A stretch of DNA of 43,214 nt from ZC4RG42 sp036676355 (GCA_036676355.1 JAKFDA010000079.1:1-43214), one strand, 5' to 3'. Counted from the stretch's first letter, positions 8,098 through 16,229 are shown. Translations and numbers: made by a program. The notes: generated by a model not told the origin, from the sequence alone.

Positions 8098-9441
8098 ATG
8101 AAGTACCAGCAGGCGGAAGATTTTCTGAACAGTGTCGCGGTACGCAACTCCGGAGAACCGGAGTTCATGCAGGCGGTCCGCGAAGTTGTCGGCAGTGTGT
8201 GGTCCTATATCGAGCAGCATCCGCGTTATACGGAGCAAGGCCTGCTCGATCGTCTGGTGGAGCCGGAGCGAGTGATCCAGTTCCGCATATCCTGGGTTGA
8301 TGACCGGGGAGAAGTCCAGGTCAATCGCGGCTTCCGTATTCAACACAACTCCGCCATCGGGCCTTACAAGGGTGGCATTCGCTTCCATCCCTCGGTCAAT
8401 CTGTCGATCCTCAAATTCCTCGCCTTCGAACAGACCTTCAAGAACTCGCTCACCACACTGCCCATGGGCGGCGGCAAGGGCGGTTCCGATTTCGATCCCA
8501 AGGGCAAGAGCCCGGCCGAAGTGATGCGCTTCTGCCAGGCGTTCATCACCGAGCTTTTCCGCCACATCGGTTCAGACACCGACGTGCCGGCCGGCGACAT
8601 CGGCGTCGGTCGACGTGAAGTCGGCTTCATGGCCGGTATGATGAAAAAATTGTCCAACCGCTCCGACTGTGTTTTCACCGGCAAGGGCCTTTCCTTCGGC
8701 GGTTCCCTGGTCCGCCCCGAAGCGACCGGCTACGGCACGGTCTACTTCGCCCGCGAAATGCTGCAACAGGTCGGCCGTTCACTCGAAGGCCTCAAAGTCT
8801 CCGTGTCCGGTTCCGGCAATGTCGCGCAGTACGCCGTCGAAAAAGCGATGGAACTCGGCGCGAAAGTCATTACGGTTTCCGATTCGAGCGGTACGGTCAT
8901 CGATCAGGACGGCTTCACGCCCGCAAAGCTCGCCGAACTGATGGAAGTCAAAAATCATATGTACGGTCGCGTCAGCGACTATGCCGAACGCGTGCGGGCG
9001 AAGTTCGAGCGTGGCGTGACGCCTTGGCATGTGCCGGTCGACGTCGCGCTGCCGTGCGCGACGCAGAACGAACTGCTCGGTACGGACGCCAGAACGCTGG
9101 TGAAGAACGGCGTTCTGTGCGTGGCCGAAGGCGCCAACATGCCGTCCACGGCGGAAGCGGTGCACATCTTCGAGGAAGCCGGTGTGCTGTACGCACCCGG
9201 CAAGGCGAGCAACGCCGGCGGCGTCGCAACCTCCGGGCTGGAAATGACGCAGAACGCCATGCGCCTTTCCTGGACGCGCGAAGAAGTCGATGCACGCCTG
9301 CTCGAAATCATGCAGGGCATCCATCGTGCGTGTGTCGAATACGGCAAGCGCCCCGACGGCAAGGTCAACTACGTCAACGGTGCGAACGTCGCCGGCTTCG
9401 TCAAAGTGGCCGATGCGATGCTGGCGCAGGGCGTGATCTGA
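8098..9441 (+). CDS. gdhA: NADP-specific glutamate dehydrogenase
   Basis: This hexameric-type GDH of 447 residues interconverts 2-oxoglutarate plus ammonium and glutamate in the cytosol. The substrate region reads GPYKGGIRFHPSVNLS near residue 89 with downstream lysines in MGGGKGGSDFDPKG. The Rossmann dinucleotide motif is SGSGNVAQYA near residue 237. Length and sequence match the small NADP-dependent class (GdhA). A purine-rich ribosome-binding region (AGGAAGAAGGAAGG) precedes the ATG. The gene is a single unit ending at a strong terminator, so it is probably transcribed alone. Confidence 0.96.
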   Translation: MKYQQAEDFLNSVAVRNSGEPEFMQAVREVVGSVWSYIEQHPRYTEQGLLDRLVEPERVIQFRISWVDDRGEVQVNRGFRIQHNSAIGPYKGGIRFHPSVNLSILKFLAFEQTFKNSLTTLPMGGGKGGSDFDPKGKSPAEVMRFCQAFITELFRHIGSDTDVPAGDIGVGRREVGFMAGMMKKLSNRSDCVFTGKGLSFGGSLVRPEATGYGTVYFAREMLQQVGRSLEGLKVSVSGSGNVAQYAVEKAMELGAKVITVSDSSGTVIDQDGFTPAKLAELMEVKNHMYGRVSDYAERVRAKFERGVTPWHVPVDVALPCATQNELLGTDARTLVKNGVLCVAEGANMPSTAEAVHIFEEAGVLYAPGKASNAGGVATSGLEMTQNAMRLSWTREEVDARLLEIMQGIHRACVEYGKRPDGKVNYVNGANVAGFVKVADAMLAQGVI

Positions 9442-9459
9442 CGCTCGTCGCTTCAAGCG

Positions 9460-9488
9460 AAAAAGGCCTCCTGCGGGAGGCCTTTTTT
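9460..9488 (+). terminator. Rho-independent terminator of gdhA
   Basis: GGCCTCC (9465-9471), loop TGCG and GGAGGCC (9476-9482) are flanked by an A run before and six Ts after. This is a textbook intrinsic terminator 19 bases beyond the gdhA stop. The A run upstream also lets it work in the other direction. Confidence 0.95.
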
Positions 9489-9616
9489 GTGTCATGCCCG
9501 AACAGACCGCCCGGGTCACCAATGATTGGCGAAGCTGCGACGTTTCGCACCGGTTAATCAATATAAGGCACGGTGCTCGCATGGCTCCGTGCGATTGCAT
9601 TCCGCAGGTGGCATCG

Positions 9617-10108
9617 ATGAAACATGGGACGGGTCGGAGCATCTGGTCGGCGGCGATCGTCGCGCTCGTCCTGAGCGGTTGCGCCACGTATCCGCACCGG
9701 GAACCGATCGAGGTGTACGTTGCCGACGTCGCAACGCTTGCCGGCGAGGGGCTCGAACTGCGCATGCTCGTCAAGCTGCGCATCCAGAATCCCAACGACG
9801 TCCCGCTGGCGTTCAACGGCGTCGCGATGCAGATGGATGTGCAAGGCCGGCCGTTCGCGACCGGTGTGAGCGATGCGAGCGGCGTGGTGCCGCGCTTCGG
9901 TGAGACGGTCGTCGCCGTGCCGGTGAGTCTTTCGGTGTTCGGCTTTGCGCGGCGCGCTGTCGATGCCGTTGCCAATGCATACCGTCGCGGCAAGCTCACC
10001 TACGAACTCAAGGGAAAGCTGGCAGGCGGCCCGGATACCGAGTCGGTCTACTTCAAGTCCGACGGCGAGTTCGTCCTGCCGGACGAGGTTTTCGGCAACA
10101 CGAACTGA
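9617..10108 (+). CDS. LEA-type-2 (WHy domain) lipoprotein
   Basis: The chosen ATG at 9617 gives 163 residues with a basic start, a hydrophobic stretch and a lipobox ending LVLSGC (cysteine at about residue 21), so the product should be a lipoprotein. The mature part resembles the LEA14/WHy fold: a beta-sandwich with the hallmark LRIQNPNDVPLAFNGV near residue 58. Such proteins are linked with desiccation or envelope stress, but the exact role is not known. The frame is open further upstream, to 9494, but that would bury the signal peptide. It stands alone after the gdhA terminator. Confidence 0.75.
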   Translation: MKHGTGRSIWSAAIVALVLSGCATYPHREPIEVYVADVATLAGEGLELRMLVKLRIQNPNDVPLAFNGVAMQMDVQGRPFATGVSDASGVVPRFGETVVAVPVSLSVFGFARRAVDAVANAYRRGKLTYELKGKLAGGPDTESVYFKSDGEFVLPDEVFGNTN

Positions 10109-10232
10109 GTGGCGAAGCGCAACCGCGCCCGCGTGGCGGCGTCGCCGGACCGGCGATTCATGCGCAGGGGACGCGGCGCGCGCTGTCGCGATTCGGCGCG
10201 GGGCTTTCGCGCGTGTCGAAGAAGGCGCTTCG

Positions 10233-10274
10233 TTGATCGAGATCACGCTCCGGCGTCGCAGCCATTCATACAAT
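10233..10274 (+). promoter_or_regulatory. Fnr-type class II promoter ahead of the DUF2946/oprC pair
   Basis: TTGAT-CGAG-ATCAC (10233-10246) matches the Fnr/Anr consensus TTGAT-N4-ATCAA at nine of ten positions. TACAAT (10269-10274) is a five-of-six -10 hexamer. If transcription starts at 10281, the box is centred exactly at -41.5, the standard position for Fnr class II activation. This supports oxygen-limited induction of the copper-uptake genes that follow. Confidence 0.6.
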
Positions 10275-10316
10275 TCCCCGTGTATGTCTGCCGCTCGCTC
10301 TCCGGTTTCACGCTTC

Positions 10317-10682
10317 ATGCGCTCACGCTTCCCCGCGTGGTTGGCACTGCTGGCGCTTTGTCTGCAATTTACGGCGAGCGGCGTGAGTGCATTCCATGCG
10401 GCCGAGCGACTTGCCCCCGTCGGCGGCGTAACGGATATCTGCACATCGGCGACCAATGAGCCGGCGGATCATGACGAGCGCCACCGCAACAGCGCCGGCC
10501 GGCACTGTCCCTTCTGCGTATCTCAAGCGGGTGCGCTGCCGCTGCTGGCGGCGGCGTTGGCGTTGCTGTTTCCGCCTGCAACGGACGCAGCCGATTTCGT
10601 TGCCGACGCAGCCGAGGCGCCTCCCGTCGCGCCGAACCTGCGTCATGCATTTCCTCGCGCACCGCCCTTTCTCTACGTCTGA
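10317..10682 (+). CDS. DUF2946 family protein linked to a copper receptor
   Basis: A 121-residue protein begins with a hydrophobic segment (PAWLALLALCLQFTASGVSA), probably a signal peptide or anchor. It then has a His/Asp-rich stretch and the motif HCPFC near residue 72 that marks DUF2946. A second hydrophobic stretch follows (PLLAAALALLF). Genes of this family often sit next to TonB-dependent copper receptors, as here. The CxxC pair and nearby histidines suggest metal handling, but no function is proven. An ATG at 10284 in frame would add 11 residues. I prefer 10317 because the predicted transcript starts near 10281, leaving almost no leader for the earlier ATG. Confidence 0.7.
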   Translation: MRSRFPAWLALLALCLQFTASGVSAFHAAERLAPVGGVTDICTSATNEPADHDERHRNSAGRHCPFCVSQAGALPLLAAALALLFPPATDAADFVADAAEAPPVAPNLRHAFPRAPPFLYV

Positions 10683-10690
10683 TTCGCACC

Positions 10691-10736
10691 CGTAGCGCCG
10701 CTACGGCTCGTTCCGCACTTCTTGGGGAGTGTGCGG
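10691..10736 (+). other. Two small stem-loops between DUF2946 gene and oprC
   Basis: CGTAGC (10691-10696) pairs with GCTACG (10700-10705), and CCGCAC (10713-10718) pairs with GTGCGG (10731-10736). They lie in the 106-base gap between the two genes, with a short TTTC after the second. They could attenuate or process the shared transcript. The pairing is visible; the role is a guess. Confidence 0.3.
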
Positions 10737-10788
10737 TTTCGCCTGCACGCCTTTCGTCAGGCATTCGATTCTTCGTAGAGAAAACAAC

Positions 10789-12819
10789 ATGTCCCGTTAT
10801 TTCACGCCGAGGGCGCTGACGCTCGCCCTGGCCGCTGCATTTCCACTCGTTCACTCACTCGCCGTGGCAGATGATGAGGTCGATGTAATCGTCGTCACAG
10901 CGCCGCCGATGCGCGCGCCGCTGGAAGTCACGTTCGACCCGCGCGCGCCGCAGCAACCGTTGCCGCCCAGCGATGGGGCGGGCCTCCTCAAGACCATTCC
11001 CGGCATGAACGTCATCCGCAAGGGCGGCAGCGACGGCGACCCGATGTTTCGCGGCATGGCCGCCTCGCGACTGAACATCCTGCTTGACGGCGAAACGATA
11101 CTCGGCGGTTGTGGCATGCGCATGGATCCGCCCACGGCTTATGTATTCCCGGATTCCTATGATCGGGTGACGCTGCTGAAAGGGCCGCAGTCGGTACTGT
11201 ACGGTCCGGGTGGTTCCGCCGGGACCGTACTGTTCGAACGCAAACCCACCTATTTCTCCGAACCGGGCTGGTCGCTCAAAGGCGCCGCGACCGGCGCGAG
11301 TTTCGATCGTCACGACGAATTTGTGGATGTAAAAGGGGGCACGCCGCTGGGTTACGTGCAAGGCATCGTCACCAACGCGCGATCGGGCAACTATGAGGAT
11401 GGCGACGGCAATACGGTGCATTCGGAATACCGACGCTGGAGCGCCACCGGCATCCTCGGGTGGACGCCGGACAAGGACACGCGCATCGAGTTCTCGGCGA
11501 TTCGCAGCGACGGTGAAGCCGCCTATGCCGATCGCGGCATGGACGGCAGCGAGTTCGCGCGAACCAACTACGGTCTCAAGTTCGAAAAGAAACAAATTTC
11601 AAGGCTGCTCGAAAAAGTCGAAGCACAGGCCTACTACAACTACATCGATCACGTGATGGATAACTTCAACCTGCGCAAGCCGCCGATGAATCCGGCCATG
11701 CGTATGTTGAGCAATCCCGATCGTGAAACGACAGGCGGACGTCTGGCATTCACCTTGCGCCCGGCGGAGGCTACGCAACTCGTGCTCGGTGCGGATCTGC
11801 AGGACAACGAGCACACCGCACGCGGCGGCGTCGATTACCGCAGCAAGCGGCGTGTGCAAGACGCGGAATTTTCTGCCTACGGTCTGTTCGGCGAAATGAC
11901 GCAGTACGTCGGCATGAACGATCGCGTCATTGCCGGATTGCGCGCCGATCGCTGGAAAGCGCGCGACAGGCGCGCCACCGTCAGCGCCGGCATGATGCCG
12001 CTCGGCGCCAATCCCACCGCGGGTGGGACGCGCGAGGAGACGCTCACGAGCGGTTTCGCGCGCTACGAGCGCGATCTGTCGGATGCAGTGACCGTTTACG
12101 CCGGCTTCGGCCACGCGGAGCGCTTCCCCGATTACTGGGAGCTCATCAACAAGGAAAGCGCGACCAGTATCAGCACATTCGACACGCTCGACCCGGAACG
12201 GACGAACCAGATCGATGCCGGATTCACATGGCGGAGAGGCGCGCTGGAAAGTTTCGTTTCGGCTTTCTACAGCAGGATCGACGACTACATCCTGATTCAG
12301 TCGAGCTACATGAAGGGCATGCGTTCGACGACCATCGCACGGAACATCGATGCGAAGACGTGGGGCGGCGAGGCAGGTGTGCAGTACGCATTCAGCCGGC
12401 AATGGAAGGCGACGGCCAGTCTCGCATACACGCGCGGCACGAACGAGACGGACGATCGCGTGCTGGGGCAGATGCCTGCGCTGGAAAGCCGGCTCGGTCT
12501 GGACTGGGATAACGCCACGTGGTTCGCGGGCGGTCTGCTACGGCTGGTTGCGGAACAGGATCGCTTCGCGCTCAACCAGGGCAATATCGTCGGTCAGGAT
12601 CTGGGCCCCACCGATGGTTTCGGTGTGTTCTCGCTCAACGGCGGTTACCGCTGGAGCAAACAGACGCGCATCGCGCTCGGCGTCGATAACCTTTTCGACA
12701 AGACGTACGCCGAGTCCATCAGTCGCAATGGCGTGACGATTGCGGGCTTCGACCAGACCACGCGTGTGAACGAGCCGGGCCGTATGGTCTGGATCAAGGC
12801 GCAGATCGCGCTTGAGTGA
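10789..12819 (+). CDS. oprC: TonB-dependent outer-membrane copper receptor (OprC/NosA type)
   Basis: This 676-residue outer-membrane receptor has a signal peptide, a TonB-box-like VDVIVVTAPP, a plug domain and a C-terminal beta-barrel. The plug carries hallmarks of the copper subfamily: SDGDPMFRGM near residue 81, SRLNILLDGETILGGCGM near 93 and MDPPTAYVFP near 112. The copper site described for OprC is CxxxM plus HxM. Here C108 and M112 fit CxxxM, and H288 and M290 fit HxM. The start at 10789 is the last ATG before the signal sequence; an upstream in-frame ATG (10729) would only add unconserved residues. The gene probably shares the Fnr-type promoter with the DUF2946 gene. It converges on orf1 with a 26-base overlap. 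Confidence 0.92.
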   Translation: MSRYFTPRALTLALAAAFPLVHSLAVADDEVDVIVVTAPPMRAPLEVTFDPRAPQQPLPPSDGAGLLKTIPGMNVIRKGGSDGDPMFRGMAASRLNILLDGETILGGCGMRMDPPTAYVFPDSYDRVTLLKGPQSVLYGPGGSAGTVLFERKPTYFSEPGWSLKGAATGASFDRHDEFVDVKGGTPLGYVQGIVTNARSGNYEDGDGNTVHSEYRRWSATGILGWTPDKDTRIEFSAIRSDGEAAYADRGMDGSEFARTNYGLKFEKKQISRLLEKVEAQAYYNYIDHVMDNFNLRKPPMNPAMRMLSNPDRETTGGRLAFTLRPAEATQLVLGADLQDNEHTARGGVDYRSKRRVQDAEFSAYGLFGEMTQYVGMNDRVIAGLRADRWKARDRRATVSAGMMPLGANPTAGGTREETLTSGFARYERDLSDAVTVYAGFGHAERFPDYWELINKESATSISTFDTLDPERTNQIDAGFTWRRGALESFVSAFYSRIDDYILIQSSYMKGMRSTTIARNIDAKTWGGEAGVQYAFSRQWKATASLAYTRGTNETDDRVLGQMPALESRLGLDWDNATWFAGGLLRLVAEQDRFALNQGNIVGQDLGPTDGFGVFSLNGGYRWSKQTRIALGVDNLFDKTYAESISRNGVTIAGFDQTTRVNEPGRMVWIKAQIALE

Positions 12820-13423
12820 TCGTTGACGCAAGCATTGCGCGAGGCTGCGTTTCGGCGGGCGCGCGACGCATGAAAAGGCTGGCGAGCCAGGCGAGGAAAA
12901 GCGCAATCGCCAGCCGGATCATCCACAGTCCGGCGTCATATTGATCGGCGGCCAGATAACTGTTGCACACGCGCACCGGAGCGGCAATGTAGAGCCAACC
13001 CACGACTGCCAGCATGCTGAAGAAATTGGTCCACACAAATCCGCGCCCGACGACGCCCAGGTGCTCCCAGCCGAGTGCCAGCGGCAACCCGACCAGCAGC
13101 GGCAGGCTGGCGAACTTGGCCAGTTCCGCCAGAGGATTCACAAGCGTCGCGTCGAGCGCGCGCGGCAGCATCCAGTAGCTCGATGCGAGCAACGCCGTGA
13201 GTACGAATGGCAGTGAACCACCGATCGACCGACGCCGCGTGGCGCGTTGCAAGGGCGAAAGGCCGTAGCCGACGGCGAAGCCGGTCGTTGCCAGGAGCGG
13301 AATCTGGATCAGCATATGCGCGACCATGGATGCTTCCAGCCACGTTCGCATTGGCGGCAGCGCCAATGCGAACAGCGTGGCGAGGCCTGCGCCCGCGCTG
13401 AGCCGCGCCTGCGGCACGGTCAT
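12794..13423 (-). CDS. Membrane protein of the norSY-senC-orf1 cluster (function unknown)
   Basis: A 209-residue hydrophobic protein with about five to six probable membrane segments, for example ASMVAHMLIQIPLLATTGFA near residue 31. It overlaps senC by four bases (ATGA) and is the last gene of the cluster. By position it equals orf1 of the norSY-senC-orf1 clusters known from ammonia oxidisers. I recognise no domain with known function. A role in assembly or copper loading of the oxidase-like complex is an inference from context only. Its 3' end overlaps the convergent oprC by 26 bases. Confidence 0.7.
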   Translation of the reverse strand: MTVPQARLSAGAGLATLFALALPPMRTWLEASMVAHMLIQIPLLATTGFAVGYGLSPLQRATRRRSIGGSLPFVLTALLASSYWMLPRALDATLVNPLAELAKFASLPLLVGLPLALGWEHLGVVGRGFVWTNFFSMLAVVGWLYIAAPVRVCNSYLAADQYDAGLWMIRLAIALFLAWLASLFMRRAPAETQPRAMLASTITQARSAP

Positions 13424-14022
13424 GAACGCAATCCCGCTGCGCGAATGAAATCCTCGGGCGCTTCGATGTCGCTGATGCGCACGAGGCGGCCATCGCGGTC
13501 GAGCAAGTGGATGGCGGCATTGTGTTCGTAACCGTCGCGTCCGTCGGGAATGACAACCACGCCGAATACGTCGAGCAGGGCATCGCGCGCCGCTTTATCG
13601 GTCAGGCGCGCCACGCGCCAGTGCCGCCCGTCCGCACCATGATGCGTTGCATAGGCCTTGAGCGCGGCGAGATCGTCCCGCGGGTCGAAACTCACCGTCA
13701 CCAGGGCGAAATCGGTCCCCAGCCGATCAGCCGGAACGGCGTCGCGAATCTGCCTGAAGGCGGTGCCGAGACTGCGGCACAGCGTCTCGCAGCGAGTGTA
13801 GATGAACTCCACCGCAAGCAGGCGGCCGCGATATTCGTTGAAGTTGAAGCGGCGACCGTCCTGATCTTCGAGCGTGAAGAGCGGGAGCGCGCGCGGATTG
13901 AGCAATATGCGTTCGCGCCGTGCCGTCTCCGTGGTGAAGGCACGGAATCCGTCCGTGCCCCACCAGAACACCGCGAGTGCCGCAAATGCGATCAGCGCCG
14001 AGGCATACAGCGCCCGCCTCAT
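13420..14022 (-). CDS. senC: SCO1/SenC family copper chaperone
   Basis: A 200-residue membrane-anchored thioredoxin-fold protein. One N-terminal segment (YASALIAFAALAVFWW) anchors it with the domain in the periplasm. The copper site of the SCO family is CxxxC plus a distal His. Here C78 and C82 in YTRCETLC fit, with H172 (AAIHLLD) as the likely third ligand. SCO proteins load the CuA centre of subunit II of heme-copper enzymes. NorS in this cluster has an intact CuA site, so it is the obvious client. The gene overlaps both neighbours by four bases. Confidence 0.9.
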   Translation of the reverse strand: MRRALYASALIAFAALAVFWWGTDGFRAFTTETARRERILLNPRALPLFTLEDQDGRRFNFNEYRGRLLAVEFIYTRCETLCRSLGTAFRQIRDAVPADRLGTDFALVTVSFDPRDDLAALKAYATHHGADGRHWRVARLTDKAARDALLDVFGVVVIPDGRDGYEHNAAIHLLDRDGRLVRISDIEAPEDFIRAAGLRS

Positions 14023-15500
14023 GCCGGGTTGCCACGCGCCAGCGCGATCTGCGGCACCTTTCGCGCCGCGGATCGCAGGCGCAACAGGAAGCGCAACATG
14101 AACACCAGCACGGCCGCGATGACCAGCGCCGCAAAGACCGCGGCGATCCGGTCATACGGCACCCATTCCGGCAGGTGCGCGGCGTAGCGTCGCGCCACGC
14201 CGGACTTGCCGGAATAGAGGAAGCTCAGCGTGAAACCGAGCGTTGCAATGGCGAAGATCCACAGGGCGATGCGATCGATCATTCCGTCGGTTGCGTCGCG
14301 CCTGGTGTTGCCGACGTGATACATGAAACCGAACAGCATGGTCATCATGCCGAGCAGCAGATAAGTGTGGAAGTGACCGGGCACCCAGAGCGTGTTGTGC
14401 ATGATGTAGTTGACGCTGATGGTGCCGTCGATGAAGGCCGGCATCGCACCCGCGGCCCAGCCGAACAGCGACAGGAATAGCAGCCTGGAGGTCATGTCCC
14501 AGCGAATCCCCGAGCGATACACGATCATCAGTCCGCCGTAGGCCGTCACGATCAGGATGGGAAAGGTGTTCAGGTAGCTGATCACTTGGCCCATGATGAG
14601 CATCCATCTCGGCATGGCGAAATCCATGAGCAGGTGATGCGGGTAGATGAACAGCACCATCAGCAGCGAAGCCGTCCACGAGGCGAGAAACACCTTGTTG
14701 GATTTCCATGGACGTTGCGTGTAGCGCGGCAGCAGTTCGTATACGGCGATCACCGCCATGTAGATGGTCGCGTTGATGAACACATGGCCGAAGAAATAGA
14801 TCATGTTCTTCGCCAGGAGCGGCTCGATGCTGAAGCTGGGCACATAGGCGTTGATGATCATCATCATGATGATGCTGGCGCCGACCACCAGGCCGACGAT
14901 GTTTACGATCGTCACCATGGTGGATGCCACCACGGCGGGTGGCGGCCCGTAGCCTTCCTCGCGACCGAACAGCTGCGGCCAGCCCAGTGCCCGCGTGAAA
15001 CTGCCGTAGCGGGCGATGACGGCACGGGCGATGTCCAGATGCAGGAGAACGAAGCCGACGCCGATCACGAGCAGGCCGCCCATGAATAACGCCGCGGCGC
15101 CCGGACTCCACAGCCCCATTGATTTCGTCGGCAGCGGATAGAGGAATGTCCAGGCGCCATGGAAGTTTCCGCCCAGCACGCTCGCCACGATCATCGCCAC
15201 GCCGACGAGAAACAGCGCGAGGTTGGCCATGAATATGCGTTCGGAGAGCGCCACGTACTGACGCAGGAAATGCCACATGATGGCCGCGCCGGCAATTGCC
15301 GCGACGCCCACCATGCCGGCGCCGTGCAGGGTCATGAGCTGGTAGAACCACATCGGCCCGAGTTCGATGTATTGCGCCTGCTCCATGCGCATCAGCAAGC
15401 CGAACACCATCATCAGCAGCAGCGTGAGAACGGCGGTCGCGATATGGGCGAGCACGCTGGCGCGCGTGCAGCGGTCGATCGTGTTGTTGTACTCAGCCAC
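14019..15500 (-). CDS. norY: Heme-copper subunit I, probable NO reductase of sNOR type
   Basis: A 493-residue polytopic protein with the heme-copper fold. Ligands visible are H59 (LHGAGM) and H378 for low-spin heme, H376 (VPGHFHTY) for high-spin heme, and H239, H288 and H289 for CuB. In ordinary A- and B-type oxidases a tyrosine stands four residues after the first CuB histidine (GHPxVY). Here the motif is GHVFIN, so the position is N243. The C-family tyrosine, six residues before the HH pair, is also absent (V282); a tyrosine at 286 sits two before it. Loss of the cross-linked tyrosine is typical of NO-reducing members. Together with gene order norS-norY-senC-orf1 this fits sNOR. GTG start at 15500 overlaps norS by eight bases. 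An ordinary ba3-like oxidase is the alternative. Confidence 0.8.
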   Translation of the reverse strand: MAEYNNTIDRCTRASVLAHIATAVLTLLLMMVFGLLMRMEQAQYIELGPMWFYQLMTLHGAGMVGVAAIAGAAIMWHFLRQYVALSERIFMANLALFLVGVAMIVASVLGGNFHGAWTFLYPLPTKSMGLWSPGAAALFMGGLLVIGVGFVLLHLDIARAVIARYGSFTRALGWPQLFGREEGYGPPPAVVASTMVTIVNIVGLVVGASIIMMMIINAYVPSFSIEPLLAKNMIYFFGHVFINATIYMAVIAVYELLPRYTQRPWKSNKVFLASWTASLLMVLFIYPHHLLMDFAMPRWMLIMGQVISYLNTFPILIVTAYGGLMIVYRSGIRWDMTSRLLFLSLFGWAAGAMPAFIDGTISVNYIMHNTLWVPGHFHTYLLLGMMTMLFGFMYHVGNTRRDATDGMIDRIALWIFAIATLGFTLSFLYSGKSGVARRYAAHLPEWVPYDRIAAVFAALVIAAVLVFMLRFLLRLRSAARKVPQIALARGNPA

Positions 15501-16044
15501 GTTTTGCCCCCGGGAGTTTCACGACCTTGATCTCCGTCACCATGTTGTGATGGATCAGCCCGCAATACTCCATACAGAGGATGCGGTAGGTGCCTTCGGT
15601 ATCGAACGTGTGATGCAGGGTGTTGGTGTAGCCGGGCATGGCCTGAGCCTGGGCCACCAGACGCAGGTCCGTGTCGTAGATGCCGAAGCCATGATTGACA
15701 TCGGCGCTGGTGACATGGAATTCGACCGGTTGTCCGACGACCACTTCGGTACGGCTCAATTCCCAGCGCCATTGATAACCCACCGCGTTGATGATCTGCG
15801 GCGTGGCCTTGTTCGAGCTGCCGCGACTTTCGTCGTAGGGCAGATCGAGCAGGCTGTAAATCATCGTCGGGCCGAGCGTCAGCGCTAGAACCCAGAACAC
15901 CGCGGTGCGCAGACGGTAAGCGCGCTTCTGCAGCGGTTTGTAGTCGGCGTGGCGGACGTGGGACAGCGTGTAAACGAAAATGAAAACCGCTGACAGCAAG
16001 CTCATCAGTGCGACGGAGATGAGCCAGACCGAATCGTGCAACAT
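15493..16044 (-). CDS. norS: Heme-copper subunit II with CuA site (sNOR partner)
   Basis: A 183-residue subunit II with two N-terminal membrane helices (VWLISVALMSLLSAVFIFVY and AVFWVLALTLGPTMIYSL) and a periplasmic cupredoxin domain. The CuA ligands are complete: His in DVNHGFGI, then C-x3-C-x3-H-x2-M in ILCMEYCGLIHHNM. It would take electrons from a soluble cytochrome c or cupredoxin and pass them to NorY. The start at 16044 has AGGGGAG eight bases upstream. The longer frame to 16110 would add a hydrophilic leader and run through the sigma-54 promoter, so it is not used. It is first in the four-gene operon. Confidence 0.85.
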   Translation of the reverse strand: MLHDSVWLISVALMSLLSAVFIFVYTLSHVRHADYKPLQKRAYRLRTAVFWVLALTLGPTMIYSLLDLPYDESRGSSNKATPQIINAVGYQWRWELSRTEVVVGQPVEFHVTSADVNHGFGIYDTDLRLVAQAQAMPGYTNTLHHTFDTEGTYRILCMEYCGLIHHNMVTEIKVVKLPGAKRG

Positions 16045-16098
16045 GAAGCTCCCCTTTGGTTTTGGCGATGGTGCGCAGTGCACCGCGGGACAGCTCTG

Positions 16099-16114
16099 AG
16101 CCAGAGCCATGCCA
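16099..16114 (-). promoter_or_regulatory. Sigma-54 (-24/-12) promoter of norSY-senC-orf1
   Basis: Reading leftward, TGGCATG-GCTC-TGGCT fits the sigma-54 consensus TGGCACG-N4-TTGCW with the invariant GG and GC at the right distance; mismatches are in the less strict positions. It would start transcription near 16088, about 44 bases before norS. A sigma-54 activator gene lies divergently next to it, which makes the call much stronger. Confidence 0.7.
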
Positions 16115-16128
16115 ATTAGTGCAATCGT

Positions 16129-16142
16129 TTGACGTGCATCAC
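16129..16142. promoter_or_regulatory. Crp/Fnr-family box between norS and the activator gene
   Basis: TTGAC-GTGC-ATCAC is an imperfect Fnr/NnrR-type palindrome (eight of ten to TTGAT-N4-ATCAA). For rightward transcription a TGAAAT hexamer at 16165-16170 would place the box at -41.5 ahead of the activator gene. For leftward transcription no sigma-70 -10 is seen at the matching place. It may therefore control the activator rather than norS directly. Confidence 0.45.
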
Positions 16143-16191
16143 TTTTATTAATTTTTCGAAGTGCTGAAATCGACTGCGATGCAAAAGTGAA

Positions 16192-16219
16192 CGTTCAGTC
16201 CGGACGTTCGGACTGAACG
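16192..16219. promoter_or_regulatory. Perfect 11-bp inverted repeat, candidate activator binding site
   Basis: CGTTCAGTCCG (16192-16202) and CGGACTGAACG (16209-16219) are perfect inverted copies with a 6-base spacer. The centre is about 117 bases upstream of the predicted norS start, a normal distance for an enhancer of a sigma-54 promoter. It also lies 11 bases before the activator start codon, so binding could repress the activator's own expression. Confidence 0.6.
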
Positions 16220-16229
16220 ATGAAAAACG

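Noticed and set aside
14019..16044. Ordinary aa3- or ba3-type terminal oxidase
   Set aside because: The active-site tyrosine position is Asn (GHVFIN) and the gene order fits norSY-senC-orf1. A phylogeny could still overturn this, so it stays as an alternative.
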